DNA of 64,000 nucleotides from Thermomonospora catenispora (GCF_006363815.1 NZ_RRYT01000010.1:85899-149898); one strand, 5' to 3'. Positions 48,007 through 56,954 are shown, counted from the stretch's first letter. Notes: generated from the sequence alone by a model not told the origin. Numbers and translations are program-made.

Positions 48007-48801
48007 TCACATGCCGATGGCGGCGCGGAACCACCTCAGCCCGTCGCTGATGGCCTCGGTCTGGACGCCCAGCAGATCGGTGACGTGGAGGACGACGTCG
48101 AAGAACAGCCCGTTCACCGGCGGGATCCACAGCACCGCCAGCAGGATCAGGAACGCATAGCCGCCGACCTCGTTCGCCTTGGCGGCCCAGCGGCGGGGCA
48201 GATAGGGCTCGACGATGCCGAAGCCGTCCAGACCGGGGATCGGCAGCAGGTTCAGCAGGGCGGCCGTCACCTGGAGGAACGTCAGGAACGCCAGCGCCGA
48301 CCAGAACACCAGATGATCGGGGGAGCGCAGATTGGTCACCGCGACCGCCAGCACGATCGCGAACGCCAGGTTGGCCAGCGGCCCGGCCGCCGAGATCAGG
48401 CTGTGCCGCAGCCGGCCGGGGATGCGGCCCCGGTCGATCCACACCGCGCCGCCGGGCAGGCCGATGCCGCCCATCAGGATGAACAGCACCGGCAGCAGGA
48501 ACGACAAGGTGACGTCGCCGTACTTGAGCGGGTTCAGCGTCAGGTAGCCCCGGGTGGCGGCGCCGTGATCGCCCGACCGGTAGGCCAGGTACGCGTGCCC
48601 GAACTCGTGCAGGCACAGCGACAGGATCCAGCCCGCCAGCACCAGTCCGAACACCGCGAACTGGGAGAACTTCTCGTCGAAGTAGAACTCCTGCCGCCAA
48701 GCGGCGACCCCGCAGAGCACGGTGAGGCCGACGATCCCCAGGAACACCGGGCTCGGCCTGACCACCGACCGGCCGCCCGTCAGCTCGTGCACCGTACCCA
48801 T
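48007..48801 (-). CDS. Site-2-protease family (M50) metalloprotease
   Basis: 264 residues from ATG 48801, just after AAGGGACGGGC. About six hydrophobic segments. The zinc site is HEFGH at 65-69, inside a membrane helix, and the third ligand is in NLLPIPGLDGFGI. No PDZ or CBS domain is present, so this is the minimal form. Intramembrane proteases of this type release membrane-bound factors; substrate unknown. It lies 37 bp from the end of a TetR gene on the same strand, possibly one transcript. Confidence 0.9.
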   Translation of the reverse strand: MGTVHELTGGRSVVRPSPVFLGIVGLTVLCGVAAWRQEFYFDEKFSQFAVFGLVLAGWILSLCLHEFGHAYLAYRSGDHGAATRGYLTLNPLKYGDVTLSFLLPVLFILMGGIGLPGGAVWIDRGRIPGRLRHSLISAAGPLANLAFAIVLAVAVTNLRSPDHLVFWSALAFLTFLQVTAALLNLLPIPGLDGFGIVEPYLPRRWAAKANEVGGYAFLILLAVLWIPPVNGLFFDVVLHVTDLLGVQTEAISDGLRWFRAAIGM

Positions 48802-48838
48802 GCCCGTCCCTTCGCCAGATCCGTTCCGTCGTCGCGGC

Positions 48839-49423
48839 TCATGCGCCCACGATGACCGGGGCGACATAAGAGCGCAGGAAGTTCCTGGTGCCGTCCGGGC
48901 CGCGATCCCGATCCAGCACGATCAGCGAGGTGATGATCCGGAACAGGAACTCCACCGTCCCCTCCACCTCGATGTCGGCCCGGATCAGCCCCTCCCGCTG
49001 CGCCGCCGCGAAGTACGGGCGGACATAGTCGCAGCACAGCCTGAGGATGCGCTCGGCCGACCCGGTCAGCACCGCATGCGTGTGCCCGGCCGCCTCCGGC
49101 ACCAGGAACTGCACCATGTGCCGCTGTCCCCGGATGTAGGAGACGGCGTCCATGACGCCCTCGACCACCGCGTCCGCCACCGACCCGGCCCGCCGCAGCC
49201 GGTCCGCCAGCCGGTCCAGGAACCGCTCCACGTCGCGCAGCATGACGGCGAGGATCAGCTCGTCCCGGCCGCCGCTGACGCTGCGGTACACGGTGGCGCG
49301 GGACAGCCCGGCCGCCGCCGCGATGTCCTCCACCGTGGTCTTGGCGACCCCGTACCGCGCGAAGCAGCTCTCGGCGGCGTCGATGATCCGCTCTCGGGTG
49401 CTGTCCGTGCTGACCGGGGGCAT
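48839..49423 (-). CDS. TetR/AcrR family transcriptional regulator
   Basis: 194 residues. DNA-binding domain at about 8-54: TRERIIDAAESCFARYGVAKTTVEDIAAAAGLSRATVYRSVSGGRDELI. The ligand-binding half has VSYIRGQRHMVQFLVPEAAGHTHAVLTGSAERI. It is followed on the same strand by the M50 protease and more distantly by the aldehyde dehydrogenase, either of which may be its target. Confidence 0.92.
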   Translation of the reverse strand: MPPVSTDSTRERIIDAAESCFARYGVAKTTVEDIAAAAGLSRATVYRSVSGGRDELILAVMLRDVERFLDRLADRLRRAGSVADAVVEGVMDAVSYIRGQRHMVQFLVPEAAGHTHAVLTGSAERILRLCCDYVRPYFAAAQREGLIRADIEVEGTVEFLFRIITSLIVLDRDRGPDGTRNFLRSYVAPVIVGA

Positions 49424-49546
49424 GCACCGAAGGCTACCGTTCGCGCCGTCGCCCCGCGCCGCACCGCGGACCGCCGCGGCCGGCGTCTCTTCCGCCGGTC
49501 CCCGCCGGTCCCGCCGGGGCGGCTCAAAGCCCTCGGGCCGGGCGGC

Positions 49547-50224
49547 TCAAAACAGCGTGTCCTCGTGCTTGATGCCGCGCAGGGCGTCGTAGTCCAGCGT
49601 CACGCAGTCGATGCCGCGGTCGGCGGCCAGCACCCGCGCCTGCGGCTTGATCTCCTGCGCGGCGAACACCCCCCGGACGGGCGCCAGCAGCGGGTCGCGG
49701 TTGAGCAGCTCCAGATAGCGGGTGAGCTGCTCGACCCCGTCGATCTCGCCGCGTCGCTTGATCTCCACCGCCACGGTCATGTTGTCGGCGTCCCGGCACA
49801 GGATGTCCACCGGCCCGATCGCGGTCGGATACTCGCGGCGGATCAGCGTCCAGCCCTCGCCGAGCGTGGTGATGTTCTTGGCCAGCAGCTCCTGCAGGTG
49901 CGCCTCCACGCCGTCCTTCTGCAGCCCCGGGTCGACGCCCAGCTCGTGGGTGGAGTCGTGCAGGAACTCGGTGATCGTCAGGATCAGCCGCTCGCCCGAC
50001 TTGCTGTGCGTGACCGTCCACGTGGCCACCGCGCCGTCCTCGCCCGGCTCCTCGCGCAGGGTGCAGGGCGGGTTCATCCAGTTCAACGGCTTGTAGGCGC
50101 GGTCGTCGGCGTGCACGCTGACCGAGCCGTCGGCCTTGATCATGATGAGCCGCGGGGCGAGCGGAAGATGGGCGTTGAGCCGGCCCACATAGTCCACACT
50201 GCAACGAGCGATAACCAGACGCAC
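49547..50224 (-). CDS. nucS: Endonuclease NucS (non-canonical mismatch repair)
   Basis: 225 residues from GTG 50224 ([40 protein letters not shown]). N-terminal DNA-binding and dimerisation domain, then a RecB-like nuclease domain near 135-215 with the PD-(D/E)xK elements [36 protein letters not shown]. The C-terminal KHEDTLF is a sliding-clamp-binding tail. NucS cuts both strands at mismatches and replaces MutS/MutL in most actinobacteria. It stands alone behind a palindrome-rich spacer. Confidence 0.96.
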   Translation of the reverse strand: MRLVIARCSVDYVGRLNAHLPLAPRLIMIKADGSVSVHADDRAYKPLNWMNPPCTLREEPGEDGAVATWTVTHSKSGERLILTITEFLHDSTHELGVDPGLQKDGVEAHLQELLAKNITTLGEGWTLIRREYPTAIGPVDILCRDADNMTVAVEIKRRGEIDGVEQLTRYLELLNRDPLLAPVRGVFAAQEIKPQARVLAADRGIDCVTLDYDALRGIKHEDTLF

Positions 50225-50302
50225 GAGGCCCCACCATAGTGAACCCGTTCCGCTCCGGACCGGGGATCGGCGGTCCGGCCCGCGCCGAGGTCTCGCCGAG
50301 CC

Positions 50303-50328
50303 GGGCGTCACCACCGGTGGTGACGCCC
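50303..50328. repeat. 26-bp perfect palindrome upstream of nucS
   Basis: Arms 50303-50315 and 50316-50328 (starting GGGCGTCACCACC) are exact complements without spacer, about 80 bp before the nucS start. It could be an operator, or a second terminator of the upstream RidA gene. Confidence 0.55.
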
Positions 50329-50401
50329 GCGGCCTCCTCGTGGTCCGTCCCCGTGCGGGCCGGCGAGTGCGAGGTCCGTCCCCGACGGGGCCGGGACGCC
50401 G

Positions 50402-50430
50402 CCTTCCCCGGCCCGCCGGGCCGGGGAAGG
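50402..50430 (-). terminator. Hairpin after the RidA-family gene
   Basis: CCTTCCCCGGCCC (50402-50414), loop GCC, GGGCCGGGGAAGG (50418-50430): perfect 13-bp stem, 6 bp beyond the stop of the minus-strand gene. Confidence 0.75.
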
Positions 50431-50436
50431 GCCCGC

Positions 50437-50844
50437 TCAGGAGGAGGGGGCGACGGCGGCGATGGCCTCGATCTCGATGAGGATGTCCGGACGGAACAGA
50501 CCGGCCACCTTGACCAGGGTGCTGGCGGGCGGGCGCTGGGTGTTGACGAACTCGTCGCGGACGGCGCGGATGACCTCCAGCTCCGAGGTGTCGACGACGT
50601 AGTAGGTGAGCTTGATGACGTCGTCCCAGGTGGCCCCGGCCGCCTCCAGGGCGTGGCCGAGGTTCTGGAAGGTGAGCCGGGTCTGTGCGGCCCAGTCGCC
50701 GGCCGGGGCGGGCGTGCCGTCGGCGGCGACGGGGATCTGGCCCGCCGTCCACACCAGCCGGCTGCCGGGTGCCACGCTCGCCACATGGCTGTAACCGAAG
50801 GGCGCCGGCAATGTGTCCGGGCTGCTCAGTTCGATGTGGGACAT
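50437..50844 (-). CDS. RidA/YjgF/UK114 family protein
   Basis: 135 residues from ATG 50844, with GGAAGGA upstream. [26 protein letters not shown] and [78 protein letters not shown] match the trimeric RidA fold. The catalytic Arg of archetypal RidA (RPARxxV) is represented here by RPPASTLV, with no second Arg, so this is a Rid subfamily with possibly different activity from 2-iminobutanoate deamination. Confidence 0.9.
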   Translation of the reverse strand: MSHIELSSPDTLPAPFGYSHVASVAPGSRLVWTAGQIPVAADGTPAPAGDWAAQTRLTFQNLGHALEAAGATWDDVIKLTYYVVDTSELEVIRAVRDEFVNTQRPPASTLVKVAGLFRPDILIEIEAIAAVAPSS

Positions 50845-51111
50845 CGTCGTCCTTCCATACGCAGGGGGAGAGCATCGGCCGGCCGATCCGGCGGGGGGTC
50901 GGCGCGGATACTCCGGTTCTTTCGTGCAATAGGCATCGACGGTGTCGATCCGGGAGGAAAGCATAACCGCATCCGCCGACATTCTCCGGGACCGCGGATC
51001 GGTGATCGGCGATGCTGTCAAGGCTGGAATTCACCGGATCCGCTGGTTAACGTCACGGGAGTTGCGGGGCTCATCGCCCGGTGTGCTCATATGCCTACGG
51101 AAGGGAAGACC

Positions 51112-51498
51112 ATGTCCCTTGACGTGTCCCCCGAACTGCTCGAGAAGGCGCAGCACGGAGAGGTCGACGACGCGGAGTTCGTGGAGTGCATCCGCACCTC
51201 GCTGCCGTACGCCTGGAACACCATCAGCGGCTTGGTCACGCGCTACCGGGTGGAGGGCGGGGAGTTCGTCGACAACCAGGTGCCGCCGCCCGACGAGCAG
51301 GCCCGCGGCCAGCTGCTGCGGGTGCTGGCCAGCGACGCGATGCGCGGCGCTTTGGAACGTCACTTCGGCGTGAAACTGGCGTTCCAAAATTGCCACCGGG
51401 TGGCCGTCTTCCCCAGCGGCGAGACCCCGGCGTACCGCCGCTTCATCACCGCTCGCGAGCAAATTCTCAATCAGTCGCCTGAACTGCGCGATTGCTGA
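51112..51498 (+). CDS. Conserved actinobacterial hypothetical protein (SCO5389-like)
   Basis: 128 residues from ATG 51112, behind GGAAGGGAAG. MSLDVSPELLEKAQHGEVDDAEFVECIRTSLPYAWNTISGLV is followed by VEGGEFVDNQVPPPDEQARGQLLRVLASDAMRGALERHFGVKLAFQNCHRVAVF and ends NQSPELRDC. It is soluble and lacks catalytic motifs I know. It resembles a Streptomyces family that I recall as SCO5389; that name is from memory. The stop codon lies in the first unit of an 11-bp tandem repeat. Confidence 0.8.
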   Translation: MSLDVSPELLEKAQHGEVDDAEFVECIRTSLPYAWNTISGLVTRYRVEGGEFVDNQVPPPDEQARGQLLRVLASDAMRGALERHFGVKLAFQNCHRVAVFPSGETPAYRRFITAREQILNQSPELRDC

Positions 51499-51551
51499 TC
51501 GACTGATGATCGGTCGCTGATCGGCTGCTGATCGGCTGCTGATCGGCCGGA
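51497..51551. repeat. 11-bp tandem repeat, five units
   Basis: Units begin with GATCG at 51497, 51508, 51519, 51530 and 51541. Units 3 and 4 are identical (GATCGGCTGCT); the others differ by two to four bases. The period equals about one DNA turn. It starts inside the stop codon of the preceding gene. Confidence 0.8.
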
Positions 51552-51713
51552 CGGTTTCCCCATGTCGTTCCATGGCCGTCGGCCGGCCGAACCGGGCCGA
51601 GCCGGGTCGAGGCTCGCCGGACCCGGCCGACCGGCCCCGCCGGGGTCCGGTCGCACGAGGCCGTGCCGGACGGCCGTGCGTCCGGGGCGCGGTCGCCGGG
51701 TCGCGTCGCGGCG

Positions 51714-52748
51714 TCATCCGGCCGGGCCCGCACGGTCCGGCCGGTGCCGCTCGTCCCGGGCGCCCGACGAGACGGCCGCCCGGACGCGGGGGAGGACCTC
51801 CTCGCCCAGACGTGCGATGTTCTCCAAGGAGGCCTCCCGGGATCCCGCGGCCTCCACCATCAGCAGGATGTGCCGGATCCCGGTGCGCTCCACCGTGGCG
51901 CAGATCGCCTCCGCGCAGTCGTCGGGCGTCCCCACCGGATGCAGCTCGCACAGCCGGCGTGCGTAGGCGTGCGGGTCGCGACGCCGCCGCGGCCGGTCGT
52001 CCAGTGGGACATAGCCCTCCAGGCCGGGGCCGAGCCAACGCGGCATCTCCTCCGTCACCAGCCGCACGGCGGCCTCCCGGGTGTCGGCGACCTGGGCCAG
52101 GGCCGCAGAGACGTGCGGCGCGGGCCGGCCGTAGCGCGCGACCGCCTCGGCCTTCTCCTCGTCGCCGACGTGCATGCCGAGCAGCATGGGCAGCCCGCGG
52201 GCCGCCGCCAGCGCCTCCGTGGCCGGCGAGGTGCAGGCGACGAACACCGGGATCGGATGGGCGGTGCGCGGTACCACCGGCACCTCACGGAACGCGAAGT
52301 GCTCTCCCGACCAGCCCACCCGTTCCGACCCCAGCCAGGCCAGCAGCAGGTCCAGCGCCTCGGCGAAACCGCGCTCATAGCGGTCCAGCCCGGTGCCGAA
52401 CACCTCCAGGTCCCGCCACGGCCCGCCCCGCCCCACGCCCAGCCGGAGACGGCCCCCGGACACCGCCGCCAGCATCGCGGCCTGCTCGCCGAGGGCCACC
52501 GGGTGCTGGGTGGACAGCACGCTCACGGCCGTGCCCACGGCGATGCGGGAGGTCGCCCCCAGCAGGAACCCGGCGAGGGTGATCGCGGACGGGCACACCC
52601 CATAGGACATGAAGTGGTGCTCGGCCACCCACACCTCGTCGAACCCCGCCCGTTCCGCCGCGACGGCGGCCTCGACGGTGCGCGCGAGGGCGTCGTCGTC
52701 GGAGCGGCCGGGGAACCGGGTGGCCAACAGGAAGACTCCACAGCGCAC
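51714..52748 (-). CDS. LLM-class (luciferase-like) flavin or F420-dependent oxidoreductase
   Basis: 344 residues from GTG 52748. A TIM-barrel bacterial-luciferase-family protein: FDEVWVAEHHFMSYGVCPSAITLAGFLLGATSRIAVGTAVSVLSTQHPVALGEQAAMLAAVSGGRLRLGVGRGGPWRDLEVFG contains the classic EHH and the GVGRG turn. VGTPDDCAEAI lies late in the barrel. Cofactor, FMN or F420, cannot be told; the window also has another F420-type enzyme. No clear ribosome site precedes the start. Confidence 0.88.
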   Translation of the reverse strand: MRCGVFLLATRFPGRSDDDALARTVEAAVAAERAGFDEVWVAEHHFMSYGVCPSAITLAGFLLGATSRIAVGTAVSVLSTQHPVALGEQAAMLAAVSGGRLRLGVGRGGPWRDLEVFGTGLDRYERGFAEALDLLLAWLGSERVGWSGEHFAFREVPVVPRTAHPIPVFVACTSPATEALAAARGLPMLLGMHVGDEEKAEAVARYGRPAPHVSAALAQVADTREAAVRLVTEEMPRWLGPGLEGYVPLDDRPRRRRDPHAYARRLCELHPVGTPDDCAEAICATVERTGIRHILLMVEAAGSREASLENIARLGEEVLPRVRAAVSSGARDERHRPDRAGPAG

Positions 52749-52804
52749 CCTGCTACACCTACCCCACGACCGGCCCCGGCGGGTGCTCTGGGAGACTGCC
52801 GGGC

Positions 52805-54487
52805 ATGAGTGGTGGTTCGTTCAGCAAGGTGGGAGTCGTCGGCCTGGGCACCATGGGCGCGGGCATCGCCGAGGTGCTCGCCCGAGGAGGCCTGAGCGTC
52901 GTCGGCATCGAGGTCAACGACGAGGCGCTGGAGCGGGGACGCGGTCATCTGGACCGGTCCACCGGCCGTGCGGTCAAGCGCGGCAAGCTCACCGAGGACC
53001 AGCGGCGGGAGATCCTCGACCGCATCGCCTTCTCCACCGCGTTCGCCGACCTGGCCGACTGCGACCTGGTCATCGAGGCCGTTCCGGAGCGGCTGGACCT
53101 CAAGCGGCGGGTGTTCGCCGAGCTGGACCGGGTCTGTCGGAAGGACGCGGTGCTGGCGACCAACACCTCCTCGCTGTCGGTCACCGAGATCGCCGTCTCC
53201 ACCGCGCGTCCCTCCCAGGTCGTCGGGGTGCACTTCTTCAACCCCGCGCCGGTGATGAGGCTGGTGGAGGTCATCAAGACCGTCCTCACCGACCCCGCCG
53301 CCGTCGCCCGGGTGGCGGACCTGGCGCGTTCGCTGGGCAAGACCCCGGTGACGGTGGGGGACCGCGCGGGGTTCGTGGCCAACCGCCTGCTGTTCGGGTA
53401 CCTGAACCAGGCCGCCGCCATGTACGAGTCGGGGCATGCGTCCGCAGAGGACATCGACACCGCCATGACGGTGGGGGCGGGTCTGCCGATGGGGCCGTTC
53501 ACCCTCATGGACCTGATCGGGCTGGACACCTGCCTGGAAGTGCTGGAGGCCGTCCACCGCGAGTCGCGGGACCGGCGGCACGCGCCCGCCCCCGTGCTGC
53601 GCGAGCTGGTCGCCGCGGGACTGCTGGGGCGCAAGACGGGACGCGGCTTCTACTCCTACGACTCCGCCGAGGGGAAGGCCGGGGAGGAGGCCGCCCCGTC
53701 GGAGGAGGTCCCGCGGCCGGTGGTGGGCGTGGTGGGCTCCGGGCCGCTCGCGGTGGAGATCGTCGCCCGATGCGCCCGAGCGGGATCCCGGGTCCGTCAT
53801 GCGGCCGGGACGGAGGACGGGGCCGACTCGGTCCGCGCCGCCCTGGCCGACTCGCTCGACGCCGACGAGCTGGCCCGGGTCACCGGCGGCGCGGAGCCGG
53901 GCGACCTCGCCGACTGCGACCTGATCATCGAGGCGGTGGCCGAGGACGCGTCCGTGAAGCGCTCGGTGCTGGCGGCCCTGGGCGAGGCGGCCCGGCCCGG
54001 CGCGGTGCTGGCCACCACCGCCTCCACCGGAGGCGTCATCGAGTCGGCCATGGCCACCGGCCGTCCCGCCGACGTGGTGGGGCTGCACTTCCCCGAGATC
54101 CGGGGCGCGCTGGTCGAGGTCGTCTCCACCGTCGTCACCGCCCCCCGGACCGCGGAACGCGCCGCCGCGCTGGCCGCCGAGGTCGGCCTGACCCCCGTGC
54201 GGTGCCGGGACCGGGCCGGGTTCATCGTGGACGCGCTGCGCTTCCCCTACCTGAACGACGCCGTCCGCATGCTGGAGGCCGGGTACGCCGACGCCGACTC
54301 CATCGACGCCGCCATGACGCTCGGCTGCGGCTACCCCTCCGGCCCGATCGCCGACCTGGACCGGCTGGGGCCGGACCGCGCCGTGGCCGTCCTGCGCGCC
54401 CTCTACGCCGAGAGCCGGGAGGCCGCCCTGGCCCCGGCCCCGCTCCTGGAGGAGCACCGCATCGCGGGCCGCTCGTTCCGCTCCTGA
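52805..54487 (+). CDS. 3-Hydroxyacyl-CoA dehydrogenase with duplicated modules
   Basis: 560 residues with two tandem 3HCDH units. Unit 1: Rossmann GLGTMGAGIAEVLARGG at about 13-29, VPERLDLKRRVFAELD, NTSSLSVTEIA, HFFNPAPVMRLVEVI, then the C-terminal domain with NRLLFGYLNQAA and GLLGRKTGRGFYSY. Unit 2 begins near 305 (VGVVGSGPLAVEIVARCARAGS) with an eroded GxGxxG, keeps TASTGGVIESA and HFPEIRGALVEVV, and ends with DALRFPYLNDAVRMLE. It oxidises 3-hydroxyacyl-CoA, probably 3-hydroxybutyryl-CoA. Similar double-domain proteins occur in Streptomyces. Unit 2 may be structural only. Confidence 0.9.
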   Translation: MSGGSFSKVGVVGLGTMGAGIAEVLARGGLSVVGIEVNDEALERGRGHLDRSTGRAVKRGKLTEDQRREILDRIAFSTAFADLADCDLVIEAVPERLDLKRRVFAELDRVCRKDAVLATNTSSLSVTEIAVSTARPSQVVGVHFFNPAPVMRLVEVIKTVLTDPAAVARVADLARSLGKTPVTVGDRAGFVANRLLFGYLNQAAAMYESGHASAEDIDTAMTVGAGLPMGPFTLMDLIGLDTCLEVLEAVHRESRDRRHAPAPVLRELVAAGLLGRKTGRGFYSYDSAEGKAGEEAAPSEEVPRPVVGVVGSGPLAVEIVARCARAGSRVRHAAGTEDGADSVRAALADSLDADELARVTGGAEPGDLADCDLIIEAVAEDASVKRSVLAALGEAARPGAVLATTASTGGVIESAMATGRPADVVGLHFPEIRGALVEVVSTVVTAPRTAERAAALAAEVGLTPVRCRDRAGFIVDALRFPYLNDAVRMLEAGYADADSIDAAMTLGCGYPSGPIADLDRLGPDRAVAVLRALYAESREAALAPAPLLEEHRIAGRSFRS

Positions 54488-54572
54488 CCGCGTGCGTCCG
54501 GCCGGGGCCGGCGGCGGGCCCGATCGCCCCGGCCGGGCGGAGTCCCGAAGGGCGGCCTTAGTCTGGAGTGCC

Positions 54573-54893
54573 ATGAGCCCCCGCAGGAACAGACGGCGAC
54601 CCGAGGACGCCCGCCGATCACCGGTCGCCATGTCGTTCTTCGGGCTCGAGGGCCGGGAGGAGTGGCCGGACGGCGAGTGGATCGTCCGGACGATCGCCCC
54701 GGCGAACGCCGTCAAGACCTACCGCTGCCCGGGGTGCGACCACGAGATCGCGCCGGGGGTCGGGCACGTGGTGGCCTGGCCCGCGGAGCCGGACGGCGCC
54801 GAGGACCGCCGTCACTGGCACACGCCGTGCTGGCGTTCCCGCCTCCACCGCAGACCCAGGATCCAGCGGTCCCGCAACGGTCCCCGCTACTGA
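54573..54893 (+). CDS. Small putative zinc-binding protein
   Basis: 106 residues from ATG 54573. TYRCPGCDHEIAPGVGHVVAWP carries a CxxC pair and a His, and RHWHTPCWRSR supplies further His and Cys, so a single-metal site is likely. The ends are strongly basic (RRNRRRPEDARR, RLHRRPRIQRSRN). The family is widespread in Streptomyces and often misannotated as ATP/GTP-binding protein, though no P-loop is present. Function unknown. Confidence 0.78.
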   Translation: MSPRRNRRRPEDARRSPVAMSFFGLEGREEWPDGEWIVRTIAPANAVKTYRCPGCDHEIAPGVGHVVAWPAEPDGAEDRRHWHTPCWRSRLHRRPRIQRSRNGPRY

Positions 54894-55126
54894 GGCACGA
54901 CCGGGCCGGGACTCCGGCCCCGCGCCGTGCGCGTCGGCCCGTCCCGACCCGAATCGGCCCGCCGGGCCGCCGGTCCGGTCCGCCGTCCTGCCAGGATGTC
55001 GTGACGGCCCGGGCCGTCGTCGCACGGCGCCGGATGAGCACCGGGCGGGAGACGGGTCGCGCGGCCGACCGGCGGGCGTCCCGGAAGCAGGCGTCAGGTG
55101 GGATGTCGAATCCTCGAGGGAGGGTG

Positions 55127-55843
55127 ATGGGGGAGATCAGGGCGGGCACGGTGCTGCCCGCGACGCGCACGGACATCACGTTGCACACCGCCGACGGGCT
55201 GGAGCTGGTCGGCGAGCTGGCCGTGCCGGAGGGACGGCCGCCGGCGGCGACGCTGGTGTGCCTGCACCCGCTGCCCACGCACGGCGGCATGATGGACAGC
55301 CACGTGCTCCGCAAGGCCGCATACCGGCTGCCCGCGCTGGCCGATCTGGCCGTGCTCCGCTTCAATACGCGCGGCACCGAGTCCGAACGCGGACGCAGCC
55401 AGGGCGAGTTCGGCGAGGGGGAGACCGAGCGGTACGACGTGGCCGCCGCGCTGGAGTACGCCGAGTACCACGACCTGCCGCACCCGTGGCTGCTCGGCTG
55501 GTCGTTCGGCACCGAGCTGGCCCTCAAGTGGGGGCGGGACCCGCTCGTCGAAGGGCTGATCCTGCTGAGCCCGCCGCTCCACCGCGCCACCGACGCCGAC
55601 CTCGACGCCTGGGCCGCCGACGGCCGCCCGGTGGTCGCGCTCGTCCCCGAGCACGACGACTACCTGCCCCCCGCCCAGGCCCGGGAGCGCTTCAAGCGCA
55701 TTCCACAGGCCGAGGTCGTCGGCGTGGACGGCGCCAAGCACCTGTGGGTGGGCGAGCCGTATGTCCGCATCGTGCTCAATGAGATCGTTCGTCGGATCGC
55801 CCCGCACGCGTACCCTCTCCCCGAGCACTGGCCTCCAGCCTGA
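55127..55843 (+). CDS. Alpha/beta hydrolase, dienelactone-hydrolase-like
   Basis: 238 residues from ATG 55127, preceded by GAGGGAGG. The nucleophile elbow is GWSFGTE, the acid probably D in PEHDDYLP and the base H in GAKHLWVGE. LVCLHPLPTHGGMMDSHVLRKAA and LRFNTRGTESERGRSQGEFGEGETERYDVAAAL resemble the alpha/beta hydrolase group with the conserved HP(L/H)P...GG oxyanion turn. Soluble. Substrate unknown. Confidence 0.85.
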   Translation: MGEIRAGTVLPATRTDITLHTADGLELVGELAVPEGRPPAATLVCLHPLPTHGGMMDSHVLRKAAYRLPALADLAVLRFNTRGTESERGRSQGEFGEGETERYDVAAALEYAEYHDLPHPWLLGWSFGTELALKWGRDPLVEGLILLSPPLHRATDADLDAWAADGRPVVALVPEHDDYLPPAQARERFKRIPQAEVVGVDGAKHLWVGEPYVRIVLNEIVRRIAPHAYPLPEHWPPA

Positions 55844-55991
55844 CGCCGCCCGACGGCCGCGCGTGCGGACGCGCCTCGCGGTCATCGGTGCGACGGCGTG
55901 CGGGGCGGACCGGGCGATCGCCCGGTCCGATGTGGCGGACGGTCGTCGTGGGGAGGCCGGTGGCGGTCATGTTCTTGGGGGTTCGCGAAAT

Positions 55992-56105
55992 TTGAGTGAC
56001 GATTGGTTGATCGTCCCGATGGACGGGGACTGCCGCAGACACCGACCGAGGAGGACTCAGGCCGAGATGAAGCAGTGGGTGCGCCGTGCCGGGGAGGCCC
56101 GATGA
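55992..56105 (+). CDS. Candidate 37-residue leader protein
   Basis: TTG 55992 opens LSDDWLIVPMDGDCRRHRPRRT and continues for 37 codons to a TGA that overlaps the next ATG (ATGA), the arrangement of translational coupling. GGGGG at 55976-55980 could be its ribosome site. A shorter start at ATG 56067 would give 12 residues. It could equally be chance; the coupling geometry is the only support. The rest of the spacer (55844-55991) holds nothing I recognise. Confidence 0.3.
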   Translation: MSDDWLIVPMDGDCRRHRPRRTQAEMKQWVRRAGEAR

Positions 56106-56893
56106 CCGTGCAGCTGCATGCCAGGGACGTCGGGGCGGGAACTCCGCTGGTGCTGTTGCACGCGTTTCCGCTGTCGTCGGCGATGTGGCTGCCGCAGCGG
56201 GAGGACCTCGGCCGCAGATTCCGCGTGATCACTCCCGACCTGCGCGGGTTCGGCGGCTCGGTGCTCGGTGAGGACGAGCCCTCCGTCGACCGCATGGCCG
56301 ACGACGTGGCGGAGCTGTTGCAGCGCAAGGGCGTCGACCGGGCGGTGGTCTGCGGCGTGTCGATGGGCGGGTACGTCGCGATGGCGTTGTGCCGCAGACA
56401 TCCCGAGATCCCGCTGGGGCTGGTCCTGGCCGACACCAAGGCGAGCGCCGACTCCGAGGAGGTCCGTCGGAACCGCCTGCGGCAGGCCGAACGCCTCGAG
56501 GAGGACGGCGACGCCCGGGTGCTCCTGGAGGAGGTGCTCCCACTGCTGCTGGGCCCCACCACCATGCAGCAGCGTGCGCTCGTCTACGGCCGGGTCCGCG
56601 GCCTCGTCCAGTCCGCCCCGGCGCGTGCGGCGGCCTGGGCGCTGCGGGCCATGGCGGCGCGCGACGCCTCCTTCGACACCCTCCGCGGCGTCCGGGTGCC
56701 GGCCCTGGTCCTGCGCGGGGAGGAGGACGGGCTGTCCACCGAGGCCGACGCCCGGGCCATGGCCGACGCCCTGCCCGACGCCGAGCTGCAGACCATCTCC
56801 CGGACCGGCCATCTTCCCCCGGTCGAGCAGCCCGAGCCGTTCAACCGGGCTCTCGAGGAGTTCGTCGCGGCGCTCTCCCGCACCGTGGGCTGA
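56102..56893 (+). CDS. Alpha/beta-fold hydrolase
   Basis: 263 residues from ATG 56102. GTPLVLLHAFPLSSAMW holds the oxyanion turn, PDLRGFGGS follows, and the nucleophile Ser is in VCGVSMGGYVAMAL (about 84-97). Acid in LRGEEDGLS, and the base His in SRTGHLPPVEQPEPFN. It is close in style to 3-oxoadipate enol-lactonase (PcaD) and related esterases, but no pathway neighbours support that. Ends facing the AI-2E gene. Confidence 0.88.
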   Translation: MTVQLHARDVGAGTPLVLLHAFPLSSAMWLPQREDLGRRFRVITPDLRGFGGSVLGEDEPSVDRMADDVAELLQRKGVDRAVVCGVSMGGYVAMALCRRHPEIPLGLVLADTKASADSEEVRRNRLRQAERLEEDGDARVLLEEVLPLLLGPTTMQQRALVYGRVRGLVQSAPARAAAWALRAMAARDASFDTLRGVRVPALVLRGEEDGLSTEADARAMADALPDAELQTISRTGHLPPVEQPEPFNRALEEFVAALSRTVG

Positions 56894-56919
56894 GCGGCGG
56901 GCGGACGTGCGGATCATGG

Positions 56920-56954
56920 GCTCGGCGACCCGCCGACGGGGCGGGTCGCCGAGC
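56920..56954. terminator. Bidirectional terminator between convergent genes
   Basis: GCTCGGCGACCCGCC (56920-56934), loop GACGG, GGCGGGTCGCCGAGC (56940-56954) form a perfect 15-bp stem between the hydrolase and the AI-2E family gene. Confidence 0.75.

Noticed and set aside
51497..51551. Short tandem repeat considered as a CRISPR array
   Set aside because: The units are contiguous, 11 bp, without spacers, and no cas gene is present.
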